In this document: positions 1-8,194 of the stretch, piece after piece
Layout of the letters: every line of letters begins with the position of its first letter
Position numbering within the stretch: the first letter of the stretch is position 1
NCBI GenBank assembly: GCA_033764775.1
Contig: JANRIQ010000004.1
Location: 1 to 64,000 of the forward strand
DNA length: 64,000 nt
From: JAWXCE01 sp033764775
GTDB lineage: Bacteria; Pseudomonadota; Alphaproteobacteria; Rhizobiales; Rhodomicrobiaceae
Direction of reading: 5' to 3'
Position numbers and translations under genes: made by a program
The notes under the pieces: generated by a model
Databases searched by the model: none
The model's input: only the letters and a program-made list of their open reading frames with translations
What the model was told of the DNA's origin: nothing

Positions 1-968
1 GCGGCGGCGCGGCGCGCGTTGGCGTCCAGCCAAGCCTGCGCGGCCGGAAACCGCGTCCACCCGCTCATCGGGGCCAGCACGTTCACCTCCTGCCATTTCT
101 CGTGAAAGTCCCGAGCTTTGAACCGCTCGAGGGAGCCGAGAAACCTCTCCGCGAAAATCGCCATTCGGCGGTACTGTTCGGATTGGCTGCGATGCCCCGC
201 CATGACGAGAACGGAGGCGACGGACACCGTGCTGACAATTTCGTCGCGCGCCACCAGATCAGGGTAATCATCGTTTGTGACGATGCCGGGCAGGTAATCC
301 TCCTGCAGTGCATCGATGAACTCCACATCGAGAAAATGCAGCTTGTCGGTGTATTTCGCCTCGCGAAACAGCGGCGCCGGTTTGCCGCCGACGAACACCG
401 CCGCGTCGATCTCGCCGGATTTGAGCTTGCGCAGGGCTTCCGAGTGATCGAGATACGTCGGCTGTGGGCCGACGCCGTGGGCGTTGAAGATGTTCTCGGC
501 GGTCAGCGCAGCGCCGCTGCCTTTGGGGCCGAAATTCACCGTGCGCCCGTTCAGATCGGCCAGGCAAGAAAACTGCATGCGCGCGAGCACGTGCACCTCC
601 TGGCTGTAAAGCTTGGCGATGTACTGCAGCTTGTTCTGGATGAGCGGGATGCGCTGGCTGCGCCGGAATTGCGAGAGCACGTCATATTGAATGACGGCGG
701 CGTCGGCGTTGCGCAGGCTGAGCAGATCGCTCACATTCTGCACCGATCCCTGGCCGACGATGGGGATGATCCGCAGGCCCGAACCGTCGCCGAGCGCGCG
801 GGCCAGTTCGGAGACAATGCGCGCCTCGGTGCTGTCGATGTCCCCCGTCGCGACCATCACCGTCGCCGGCTGCGCCGCTCGCGTCTGCGGTCCGGGCCCT
901 TGCGCCGCCGCCGAGACGGAGAACAGAGCCGCCACGAACCATGCGAATAAGCAGTGAAACGGTTTCAT
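1..968 (-). CDS. TAXI-family TRAP transporter solute receptor, 3' end cut by window edge
   Basis: The minus strand reads open from an ATG at 968 to the window edge, about 322 codons without a stop. A signal peptide of about 22 residues ending near SVSAAAQ is followed by a periplasmic binding-protein fold. Motifs typical of the TAXI (TRAP-associated extracytoplasmic immunogenic) group include VATGDIDSTEARIVSELA, IVGQGSVQNVSDLLSL, NFGPKGSGAALTAENIF and DAAVFVGGKPAPLF. Such proteins bind small organic acids or amino acids for a TRAP permease, but no permease gene lies in view, so it could be an orphan receptor. The substrate cannot be told. The C-terminus lies outside the window. Confidence 0.85.
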   Translation of the reverse strand, partial: MKPFHCLFAWFVAALFSVSAAAQGPGPQTRAAQPATVMVATGDIDSTEARIVSELARALGDGSGLRIIPIVGQGSVQNVSDLLSLRNADAAVIQYDVLSQFRRSQRIPLIQNKLQYIAKLYSQEVHVLARMQFSCLADLNGRTVNFGPKGSGAALTAENIFNAHGVGPQPTYLDHSEALRKLKSGEIDAAVFVGGKPAPLFREAKYTDKLHFLDVEFIDALQEDYLPGIVTNDDYPDLVARDEIVSTVSVASVLVMAGHRSQSEQYRRMAIFAERFLGSLERFKARDFHEKWQEVNVLAPMSGWTRFPAAQAWLDANARRAA

Positions 969-1121
969 CTCGCTCCCGGGCGCTCTTGGCGGCGCATGCG
1001 GCGTTGGCGATGCGCATCGCATTTGATTATGCTTGCGATACCGTGTTTCGCCCCTGCCCGCCAGACGCAATCGCGGAGGGATAAGGCGACGCCGGATCGG
1101 CAACGCAACGCGTGACGCTCC

Positions 1122-1874
1122 ATGCCTTTGAACCTGATCCGAAAACGCGGCGACAAAGAGGCGCAATCTTGGACGGCGAGCGCGCCGGAGGGCGAGCGCA
1201 TCTACGCCATCGGAGACATCCACGGCTGCCTAGCGCCGCTCGCCGCGCTCATGGCCAAGCTGGAGGCCGACCGGGCCGCGCATCCCGGCGTCGCGGCGCG
1301 TTTCGTGTTCTTAGGCGACTACGTGGATCGCGGGCAGGACAGCGCCGGGGCGCTGGACGCGCTCGTCGGGTTCGGCGCGCGCCACGACTGCGTGTTCCTC
1401 AAAGGCAATCACGAAGCGATGATGCTGCGCTTCATGGACGGTGACGACGACATGGAGGCCTGGCTGCGCAATGGCGGCAATGAGACGCTGAGCTCGTATG
1501 GTGTGGGCGCGGGCGCCGGCCCCTCCGCGACGCGCGCGGCGTTGCGCCGAGCCATGCCGGCGGCTCACGAGCGTTTCCTGCGCGGGCTGCGCGTGAGCGC
1601 CGCCCGCGGCGACTACTTTTTCGCCCATGCCGGCGTGCGGCCGGGCGTGCCGCTCGACGCGCAGAGCGAAGCGGATTTGCTATGGATCCGCGGCGAGTTT
1701 TTGAATGACGAGCGCGATCACGGCAAGGTGGTTGTGCACGGCCACACGCCGGTTGACGCGCCAGACCTGCGCCGCAACCGCATCGGGATCGACACGGGCG
1801 CCGTGTTCGCGGGGCCGCTCACGGCGGTGGCGCTCACGGCGCGGGATGTGCGGTTCATCCAGGCGACGGCTTAG
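1122..1874 (+). CDS. PPP-family serine/threonine protein phosphatase (metallophosphoesterase)
   Basis: This 250-residue protein carries the three metal-binding motifs of PPP phosphatases in order: GDIHG (residues 31-35), GDYVDRG (65-71) and GNHE (95-98). A later HGHTP motif also fits the family. They coordinate a two-metal centre that hydrolyses phosphoesters, usually phosphoserine or phosphothreonine in proteins; some relatives act on diadenosine tetraphosphate. There is no signal peptide, so it should act in the cytoplasm. It stands alone, divergent from the TAXI receptor, and its last codon overlaps the 3' end of the convergent coiled-coil gene by 4 nt. The target cannot be inferred. Confidence 0.9.
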   Translation: MPLNLIRKRGDKEAQSWTASAPEGERIYAIGDIHGCLAPLAALMAKLEADRAAHPGVAARFVFLGDYVDRGQDSAGALDALVGFGARHDCVFLKGNHEAMMLRFMDGDDDMEAWLRNGGNETLSSYGVGAGAGPSATRAALRRAMPAAHERFLRGLRVSAARGDYFFAHAGVRPGVPLDAQSEADLLWIRGEFLNDERDHGKVVVHGHTPVDAPDLRRNRIGIDTGAVFAGPLTAVALTARDVRFIQATA

Positions 1875-3484
1875 GTTGGGCGGGTGTCGAGGCCGCGCAG
1901 GCGGTCGAGAAGCGAGCGCTTGGGCGCCATTTCGGCGTCATCGTCCGCCCCGTTGTCGGCCGCGTCGCGATCGCGGCCCGGCTCGGGATCCTGTTCGGCG
2001 GCGAGGTCGGACCGGGCGGAGGGGCGCGCTGCATCCACGTCGGGCTTTGGCGACGGCGGAGCGCTTTCGGACGCGGGCGGGATCGCTGCTTCGACCGGCG
2101 CGGCGTCGGCGGGCGCCGCCTCCGGCTGCACAGCGGCTGTGGGAGCGCGCGGGGCCTCGGGCGGCTGCACGGGAGATGGTTCAGGTGGCGCAGGTTCGGA
2201 AGGCGCCGCGTTTGGCGATCGGCTCGGCGCAATTTCAGCGGCCGATGACGGAGCGACGGGCGCCGCCTGCGTCGCGCTTTCCTGCGAAGCAGCCTTTGCA
2301 GGCGCGTGCGGCGCGTCGGCGATCGCGCCCACGTTCGCGGCCGCGGCTGGGGGCGACACCGCGGCGAGAAGCGATGGGCGGGGCCGGACGCCCGCCGCCG
2401 GCTCCGGCTCTGGGTCAGGCTGCCCGGTCACGTCAACGACCTTGACCACATCCGCCGACAAGGGCAGCGCCGCTTCGAGCACCTCCTCCAAAGATTTGTC
2501 GGCGAATTCCTCCGGCTTAAGCGGCTTGAGGCTCGGCGGAGCGGGCGCCTCCTCCCGTTCGATCGTCGGACGCCGTCCGTTGCCGGGCTTGACGTCGCTC
2601 ATCCATGGCTCCGGGCGGGCGAGCGCGCGGTTGGCGACAGGCCGGCGGGGCTGCGGGCGAACGATTTCGCGCATCGGCGCCGGTTCGCTCTCCGCGCGTG
2701 CGGCGGCGACGGGTTCGGCCGCGCGTTGCGGGGCGGTCACCGTCATGATCTGCTCGGCGAGCTGCTGCAGCTCCGACTTCAGGAAGCCGTTGTACTGGGT
2801 TTCGCGGTCATAGGCGTTCGAGAGCTGTTCGCGCAGCTTGGACAGCTCCACATTCATCCGGTCGTATTCGGCGCGATACTCGTCGAGCGTCCACTGCGAT
2901 GGGCGCTTTTTGAAGCGGCTGGACTTCTCCGCGCCGCTCTTTTCCATGGCCTCCCGCAGACGCGCGATCTCCCCCTGCTGCAGCGCGGCGGAGCGCTGGG
3001 CGACGGCGAGCGCTTCCTCCCGGCGCTTCAGCTTGGCGATGAGATCGTCAGCCTCATAGCTTTTCTGGGCGAGAGCGGCCTGGGCGGCCGCCAGGGCGCC
3101 CTCAAGCTCGGGAAAACGCTTCTTGATCGTCACCTCAAAGACGGAGGCGGCGTTGCGGCGCTCGTCCAGGCTGCGCTCCAGCGCGGCGATTTCGTCTCTC
3201 AGGGCGGTCGCCGCCATCTGCTGGCGGCTCAACTCCACGAGCTGGTGCGCCGATTTCTCGCGCGCCTTGCCGAGAGCCGACTCAAGCCGGCGGATTTTCA
3301 CCGCAAAGGCGGCGCGAAGCTGATCCTTGTCGGCCTCGATTTCGGAGAGGGTGAGCGGCATCGTGCTTTCGATGCGGCGGCGGGTCAGGCGAACGGCGCG
3401 GCTCCAGAACGAGGGCGCCACCAGCACCATAAGGAAGCATGCGAGGAAGAACCCTAAGGCGACCAGCATCACATACTGGATCAT
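1871..3484 (-). CDS. Membrane-anchored coiled-coil protein with Pro/Ala-rich tail, function unknown
   Basis: This 537-residue protein has one N-terminal transmembrane segment (about residues 5-28). A long region rich in Ala, Glu, Lys, Arg and Leu follows (about 45-270) and looks like a coiled coil. The second half is a low-complexity Pro/Ala/Glu tail. The stretch LTLSEIEADKDQLRAAFAVK is of a type I recall from uncharacterised Hyphomicrobiales proteins. A single anchor plus a long coiled coil suggests a scaffold or envelope-organising role, but that is inference. It is transcribed away from the EipA-like gene region on the same strand, 130 bp downstream of nothing coding. Confidence 0.7.
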   Translation of the reverse strand: MIQYVMLVALGFFLACFLMVLVAPSFWSRAVRLTRRRIESTMPLTLSEIEADKDQLRAAFAVKIRRLESALGKAREKSAHQLVELSRQQMAATALRDEIAALERSLDERRNAASVFEVTIKKRFPELEGALAAAQAALAQKSYEADDLIAKLKRREEALAVAQRSAALQQGEIARLREAMEKSGAEKSSRFKKRPSQWTLDEYRAEYDRMNVELSKLREQLSNAYDRETQYNGFLKSELQQLAEQIMTVTAPQRAAEPVAAARAESEPAPMREIVRPQPRRPVANRALARPEPWMSDVKPGNGRRPTIEREEAPAPPSLKPLKPEEFADKSLEEVLEAALPLSADVVKVVDVTGQPDPEPEPAAGVRPRPSLLAAVSPPAAAANVGAIADAPHAPAKAASQESATQAAPVAPSSAAEIAPSRSPNAAPSEPAPPEPSPVQPPEAPRAPTAAVQPEAAPADAAPVEAAIPPASESAPPSPKPDVDAARPSARSDLAAEQDPEPGRDRDAADNGADDDAEMAPKRSLLDRLRGLDTRPT

Positions 3485-3614
3485 GCGTCCGGTCCCTTCC
3501 CGTCTGCGCCCATGCTGGAGCCTCTCCCGCGTCCGCCCGCTGCGGCCCCCTGATGCGAGGATGCGCCCCCGTGGTCACAGCGAAGCGCGCGCCGACCAAT
3601 TGCATAACACCGAG

Positions 3615-4508
3615 CTAGAAGGGATTCCAAGTCGGTTGACGGCTATATTTGAGGTAGCCGACATTGGCCCCGAAGCGCAGGCCCACGCCCGACCGAATGG
3701 GCGCCAGCACCACATCCCCCTGCTTCTGAAAGGTCAGACCGACGCCGCCGACGAAATAGGCCGAGCCGTCCACGCCCGCGAAACGCTGATAAAGCTGATC
3801 CGCGTAGGATAGATTGTACACAAGAATGAGCGTCTTGGAACCTTCTCCCCCCACATCGTAGCCAATGGAGGGCCCTTGCCAGTAGACCGGGTGGTCGCCG
3901 TCGAATTTGGTGAACAGGCGGCCCTCGCCGTAGCGCAGACCGGCGAACAGCGCCCCGCCCGCCTCCTCGCCGAGGATGTATCCGTTCGGGCGGCCCTGCT
4001 TTGAAAAAGCGTATTCGATAACGTTGGCCAGATTCTTGGAGACGGTGCCGAAAAAGCGGTGCCCGGCGTCCAGGATTTCGTTGGTGGTGTAGCTGCGGTC
4101 GTCGCGGTAGGCGGACGGCGGCGGGGGCGGCGGATACCGTTCGGCGTCGTAGCCGCGGGGCGGCGGGGCGTAGGCGTCGCCGCCGCGTGGCGCGTACTCA
4201 TCGCGGCGCGGGGGGACGTAAGCGTCGCCGCGCGGGGCCGAGTAGGCGTCGCCTCGTGGCGCATAGTCGTCCGTGCGGGGCTCGGGATCGCGCGGAGGCG
4301 GAGAGTAGGCGTCGCCTCGCGGGGCGATGCTGCGGGGCGGCTCGGCGCCGCCATAGCTCGGCGGGCGATAATCGCCGCTCTGGGTGAGGCGCAGGATCGA
4401 CAGCGGGGCGTCGGGCCGGCGTTCGGAAGCAACGGGACTGGCGGTGGCCGTTGCGGAGAGAGCCGCAGCCATCACGATGCAAAGCCCGTAGGCGAAGCAG
4501 TGTGTCAT
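3615..4508 (-). CDS. EipA-like envelope protein (DUF1134)
   Basis: The protein has 297 residues: an N-terminal signal peptide (about 1-24), a Pro/Arg/Asp/Tyr-rich repeat region (about 62-130) and a C-terminal DUF1134 domain (about 142-297). The domain shows NEILDAGHRFFGTVSKNLANV and GPSIGYDVGGEGSKTLILVY. The domain is found in EipA, a periplasmic protein needed for cell-envelope integrity in Brucella. The extra repeat region between signal and domain is the odd part. It stands alone on the minus strand, so context adds little. Envelope integrity is a family-based guess. Confidence 0.85.
   Translation of the reverse strand: MTHCFAYGLCIVMAAALSATATASPVASERRPDAPLSILRLTQSGDYRPPSYGGAEPPRSIAPRGDAYSPPPRDPEPRTDDYAPRGDAYSAPRGDAYVPPRRDEYAPRGGDAYAPPPRGYDAERYPPPPPPSAYRDDRSYTTNEILDAGHRFFGTVSKNLANVIEYAFSKQGRPNGYILGEEAGGALFAGLRYGEGRLFTKFDGDHPVYWQGPSIGYDVGGEGSKTLILVYNLSYADQLYQRFAGVDGSAYFVGGVGLTFQKQGDVVLAPIRSGVGLRFGANVGYLKYSRQPTWNPF
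4125..4325 (-). repeat. Degenerate PRGDAY-type tandem repeat inside the DUF1134 gene
   Basis: Residues about 62-128 of the DUF1134 protein contain four copies of PRGDAY or PRGGDAY with variants such as PRTDDY and RRDEY between them, ending in a run of prolines. The DNA shows repeated gcgtcgcc/gcgcgg units. It is likely a flexible, length-variable periplasmic linker. Confidence 0.8.
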
Positions 4509-4655
4509 CCATCACCCCGTTTGTCTCGATGCGCCGGTTGTGGCGGCAGTGTGGCTGCATTTCGACCAGTGTCATGGGTATCGCACGCAACTGCGGCGAC
4601 ACACTGGCGAATGCGCTTCTATCACGCTTCGGTTAATCGAATGTTCACCGCGTTG

Positions 4656-5480
4656 CTAGAATGCCGCGCCCGGCCCAGGCGCGCCCCACACGATGAAGTT
4701 CGGATTGAGGTAGTCGGCCTCGGTCTTGCCGTAGCCCAGCGGCTCGCCGGAGGGCAGCAGCACGGCGCCCCCGGCAGCCGTCACGACCGCATGCCCGGCC
4801 GCCGTGTCCCACTCCTTGGTCGGCCCGAAGCGGGGATAGACATCGGCCTCGCCCGCCGCGACCAGGCAGAATTTCAGCGATGAACCGACGCTTTTCATGT
4901 CCGCGATGGAAAGGCCCGCGAGAAAGCGCGTGGTCTCCTCCGTCATATGCGAGCGGCTGGCGACGGCGGTCAGCGCCTCAGGCCTGGGCTTGCGGGTGCG
5001 CAATGGGGCGAGAGGGAGAGCGTCGAGGACGGGCGCGCCCCTCTCCCGCTCGATGCGGGCGTAAACCGCCCTGCCCGCCTCCAGCGTCACGTAAAGCGAG
5101 CCGAGCGCCGGCGCGTAAACCAGCCCGAACACCGGCGCGCCGCGCTCAATCAGCGCGATGTTGACCGTGAAATCGCCGCGCTTGTTCAAGAACTCCTTTG
5201 TGCCGTCGAGCGGGTCGACAAGGAAGAAGCGCTCGCCGATGGCCGGTTTGTCGCCCGCCGCCGATTTCTCCTCCGCAATGACCGGCACGCCCGGCGCAAG
5301 CCGCTCCAGATCGGCGAGGATGATGGCCTCCGCCGCCAGATCCGCCGCCGTCACGGGCGATTTGTCCGCTTTCAGAAACGCCTCGAAATCCGTCTCGTAC
5401 ACAGCCATGGCGGCTTCGCCCGCCCGGTGGGCCGTAGCGGCGATTGCGGCTGCGAAACGCGCGTCGAATGCAAACGTCAT
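4656..5480 (-). CDS. cysQ: 3'(2'),5'-bisphosphate nucleotidase CysQ
   Basis: This 274-residue protein belongs to the inositol-monophosphatase superfamily. It shows the metal-binding set EEKSA, then DPLDGTKEF (the DPLDGT motif), then WDTAAGHAV near the C-terminus. CysQ dephosphorylates 3'-phosphoadenosine 5'-phosphate to AMP, removing the inhibitory by-product of sulfate assimilation. The frame stays open far upstream, but the ATG at 5480 opens the conserved domain and gives the normal family length. Some homologues act on inositol phosphates. No sulfate genes are nearby. Confidence 0.9.
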   Translation of the reverse strand: MTFAFDARFAAAIAATAHRAGEAAMAVYETDFEAFLKADKSPVTAADLAAEAIILADLERLAPGVPVIAEEKSAAGDKPAIGERFFLVDPLDGTKEFLNKRGDFTVNIALIERGAPVFGLVYAPALGSLYVTLEAGRAVYARIERERGAPVLDALPLAPLRTRKPRPEALTAVASRSHMTEETTRFLAGLSIADMKSVGSSLKFCLVAAGEADVYPRFGPTKEWDTAAGHAVVTAAGGAVLLPSGEPLGYGKTEADYLNPNFIVWGAPGPGAAF

Positions 5481-5726
5481 GCCCGATCCTCCGTTCGCCG
5501 GCATTTGCCCTGGTATCGCGCCGGCGCGCAAGGGCGATCTGAAACGAGGCGCGCACGCCGCGATTCGCACGCGCGGCCCGCAGCGGCGTGGCGATCTCCG
5601 GCTTTGTCCACACATGGGCGCTAAAAAAGCGCGCCGATTCAAACGCGTTCCTGCGGCCCTCTCGCGGAGGTGGCGCCCCTGGTCGAAGCGCGCTAGCAAT
5701 CGGCCCGAGCATGAAGAGAGGTTGCG

Positions 5727-6359
5727 ATGCGGTCTGACTGGTCTCTTGACGATTTGAATCTGTGCGCGTTTCTGGCGAGCAAGCTGTGCCACGACCTTGT
5801 CGGCCCCATCGGCGCGATCAACAACGGGCTCGAACTGCTCGAGGACGACGACGACGACGACACCCGCGCCTACGCCTTCGAGATCATCCAGAACAGCGCA
5901 CGCATCGCGGCGGCGAGGCTCGAATTCGCGCGGCTGGCCTTCGGCTCGTCCTCGGGCCTTGGCGGCGAGATCGAATTGGCCATGGCCGAGAAGATCGCCC
6001 GCGCCTTCATCGAGGAGGGCAAGCATCGGCTCCACTGGCCGAAGCCGCAAGGCGCGCTGCCCAAAGACTATGTGCGGCTTCTGCTCATCGCGCTGTTCGT
6101 CTCGTTGCAAGCGGCGCCAGGCGGCGGCGACGTGACAGTCAGCGTCGTTGTGGGCGCCCAGCCAGATTTCCGCATCCGCTGCAAAGGCAGAACGGCGCGC
6201 GCGCCTGAGAATTTTGAAAGCTTATTATCCGGCGAGGGCGAGATCGACCCCCGCACCGTCATTCCTTATTATGCGGGGCGACTGGCCAGCGCGCTCGGCT
6301 CGAGCCTGACCGTCGCCATGGACGGGGCGGACGCGCTCATCCGCTGCGAGCCGGCCTGA
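5727..6359 (+). CDS. chpT: Histidine phosphotransferase ChpT
   Basis: This 210-residue protein matches ChpT. An N-terminal DHp-like helical part has LCHDLVGPIGAINNGLELL, where His22 should be the phosphorylated residue. A degenerate kinase-like C-terminal half ends PYYAGRLASALGSSLTVA. ChpT passes phosphate from the hybrid kinase CckA to CtrA and CpdR in the alphaproteobacterial cell-cycle phosphorelay. It lies tail-to-tail with ctrA, 7 bp apart, an arrangement seen in Hyphomicrobiales. A run of five Asp after ELLE is slightly unusual and sits in the helix-connecting region. Confidence 0.93.
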   Translation: MRSDWSLDDLNLCAFLASKLCHDLVGPIGAINNGLELLEDDDDDDTRAYAFEIIQNSARIAAARLEFARLAFGSSSGLGGEIELAMAEKIARAFIEEGKHRLHWPKPQGALPKDYVRLLLIALFVSLQAAPGGGDVTVSVVVGAQPDFRIRCKGRTARAPENFESLLSGEGEIDPRTVIPYYAGRLASALGSSLTVAMDGADALIRCEPA

Positions 6360-6366
6360 ACCGAAG

Positions 6367-7059
6367 TCAGGCGGCCGCGTTCGCGTCGCGCGGATCGCGC
6401 AGCACATAGCCGCGGCCCCACACAGTTTCGATGAAATTCTCGCCCGTCGCCGATTTCAGCTTCTTGCGCAGCTTGCAAATGAACACGTCGATGATCTTCA
6501 ACTCCGGCTCGTCGATGCCGCCGTACAGATGGTTGAGGAACATCTCTTTCGTCAGCGTCGTGCCTTTGCGCAGCGAGAGCAGCTCCAGCATCTGGTATTC
6601 CTTGCCGGTGAGGTGTAGGCGCTCGCCCTGGACGTCGGCGGTCTTGGTGTCCAAATTGACGGTGAGCCCGCCTGTCTGAATGATCGATTGCGCGTGTCCC
6701 TTGGAGCGGCGCACGATGGCGTGGATGCGGGCGACCAGCTCATCCTTGTGGAACGGCTTTGTCATGTAGTCGTCGGCGCCGAAGCCGAGGCCGCGCACCT
6801 TGTCGTCGATGCCTCCCATGCCAGACAGGATTAAGATCGGCGTTTTGATCTTGTTCACCCGAAGTTGGCGCAGCACATCGTAACCGCTGATATCCGGGAG
6901 GCCGAGATCGAGCAGAATGATGTCGTATTCGTAGACCTTGCCAAGATCGACGCCTTCTTCTCCCATATCTGTCGCGAAGACGTTGAAGCCCTCGGAGAGG
7001 AGCATGAGCTCGATGCTTTGCGCGGTGGCGCTGTCGTCTTCGATCAGAAGGACTCTCAT
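6367..7059 (-). CDS. ctrA: Cell-cycle master response regulator CtrA
   Basis: This 230-residue OmpR-type regulator has a receiver domain with EDD near the N-terminus, phospho-acceptor Asp51 in LLDLGLPD, and K in MTKPFH. A winged-helix DNA-binding domain ends FIETVWGRGYVLRDP. Sequence and length match CtrA, which silences replication initiation and switches on cell-cycle, flagellar and division genes. The ATG at 7059 (MRVLLIEDD) is preceded by GAGGGAAA; an upstream in-frame ATG would add 26 atypical residues. The upstream region carries a CtrA-box-like site and GANTC sites, consistent with autoregulation. Confidence 0.96.
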   Translation of the reverse strand: MRVLLIEDDSATAQSIELMLLSEGFNVFATDMGEEGVDLGKVYEYDIILLDLGLPDISGYDVLRQLRVNKIKTPILILSGMGGIDDKVRGLGFGADDYMTKPFHKDELVARIHAIVRRSKGHAQSIIQTGGLTVNLDTKTADVQGERLHLTGKEYQMLELLSLRKGTTLTKEMFLNHLYGGIDEPELKIIDVFICKLRKKLKSATGENFIETVWGRGYVLRDPRDANAAA

Positions 7060-7097
7060 TCGCTTTCCCTCGACTGAAAATGGCTCATCTAGAGAAT

Positions 7098-7351
7098 GAC
7101 TCAACTTTTTCTTTAAAAGGTGAACGCCAAACCCCAATCAGCATAAAAACTATAAACGAGACTGGTTAACCAATGACTAAACGCAGGTGAAAAACGTTAA
7201 TCGCGAGCGCGTTTTCGCACGGAGTCGTCGCCACCGGCGAACGCCGGGGAGCAAGAAGCTTTTGCAAACAAAAACGCGGGGAAAAGGGCGCGCGGCACAA
7301 AACTTAGGAGACTGTTTAGGCCGTCCGCCGGCACGCTGTGCGGTGCGAATC
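7098..7351. promoter_or_regulatory. Three GANTC (CcrM-type methylation) sites in the ctrA upstream region
   Basis: GACTC at 7098-7102, GAGTC at 7222-7226 and GAATC at 7347-7351 all match GANTC, the CcrM methyltransferase target. In Caulobacter, methylation state of such a site times ctrA promoter firing. The 506-bp stretch 7060-7565 between ctrA and the divergent FliJ-like gene holds no convincing gene and must contain both promoters. Confidence 0.45.
7165..7180 (-). promoter_or_regulatory. CtrA-box-like site upstream of ctrA
   Basis: Read on the ctrA strand the sequence is TTAG-N7-TTAAC, one mismatch from the TTAA-N7-TTAAC CtrA consensus. It lies about 105 bp before the ctrA ATG and would fit autoregulation. 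Confidence 0.55.
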
Positions 7352-7565
7352 GCGCCTTGCCGAAGCAGTACCAGAATTCGCCCTAGCCAAACAGCTTAAG
7401 GCCGCTGCGACTGAGCTTCGCGGCGAAACTGTGTCGTAGCGGTAACGCGTTTTACCGCGGGTTAAGCCTTCGCCGGTAATCCTGTTTTCAGACCGGTTTG
7501 CGCGACCGTCCACGGGCGGCGCGACGGCCGGCGGAAACCGCTAAATGTACCGAGTTGAGGGTTCC

Positions 7566-7925
7566 ATGAGATCAAAAGACCTATTGCTGCGCTTGCGGCG
7601 ATTTGACCTTGGCGAAAAGCGCCAAACCGTCGCCGACCTAGAGATCATGATCGTCGATTTCACTCGCATGGCCGACGACCTCGCCAGGCAGATCGACCTC
7701 GAAGAACAACGCTGCGGGGTGCGCGACCCGAGCCATTTCGCCTACCCGACATTCGCCAAATCTGCCCAGCAGCGCCGGCAGAACTTGCTCGCCTCCATTG
7801 CCAGACTCGAAGCGAGGCTTGACGCCGCGCGAGCCGAACTCTCCGACGCGCTCGCCGAGATGAACAAGTCCGACCCGTCGGATCGCTGCGACGCCAGTTC
7901 GGGCTACGGCCTCGTAACCGCTTAA
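7566..7925 (+). CDS. FliJ-like coiled-coil protein next to ctrA
   Basis: This 119-residue protein is helical and charged, opening MRSKDLLLRLRRFDLGEKR. A stretch DPSHFAYPTFAKSA lies between two helical arms, as in the short FliJ-family proteins encoded beside ctrA in Hyphomicrobiales. FliJ is a soluble component of the flagellar export apparatus. The ATG at 7566 is preceded by TTGAGGG at 4-5 nt, so it is preferred over an ATG seven codons upstream. No other flagellar gene is present, so the flagellar role rests on family resemblance. Confidence 0.7.
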   Translation: MRSKDLLLRLRRFDLGEKRQTVADLEIMIVDFTRMADDLARQIDLEEQRCGVRDPSHFAYPTFAKSAQQRRQNLLASIARLEARLDAARAELSDALAEMNKSDPSDRCDASSGYGLVTA

Positions 7926-7936
7926 AAGCGCGAGAC

Positions 7937-7966
7937 AACGCCGCAACAGTCAAGCTTTGCGGCGTT
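7937..7966. terminator. Hairpin between FliJ-like gene and tRNA-Tyr, probable bidirectional terminator
   Basis: AACGCCGCA (7937-7945) pairs perfectly with TGCGGCGTT (7958-7966) around a 12-nt loop. It lies 12 nt after the FliJ-like stop, between convergent genes. T-tracts are weak on both sides. Confidence 0.5.
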
Positions 7967-8003
7967 CCTTCCCGACGGGAGCGCTTCGGTCCGAGGAAGA
8001 TAA

Positions 8004-8089
8004 TGGTGGACAGGGCTGGATTCGAACCAGCGTAGGCGTCAGCCAACGGATTTACAGTCCGTCCCCTTTAGCCACTCGGGCACCTGTCC
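8004..8089 (-). tRNA. tRNA-Tyr (anticodon GTA)
   Basis: On the minus strand the acceptor arm GGACAGG pairs with CCTGTCC, followed by discriminator A and an encoded CCA. The anticodon loop CTGTAAA gives GTA. A long variable arm (class II) and the T-loop TTCGAAT are visible. Length is 86 nt with CCA. Confidence 0.97.
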
Positions 8090-8194
8090 GGATTTGGGGA
8101 TCGCCGCGCAAAATGACCGCCGCGCTACGGTAGGCCTGTGTTATCCGTAGCGCCGCATGGCTTGTCAACAGCTTTGGAATAGGGCCGCGCCCCC

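Noticed and set aside
5481..6110. A 210-codon upstream extension of cysQ on the minus strand
   Set aside because: It is antisense to chpT and unlike any CysQ N-terminus; the ATG at 5480 gives the family length.
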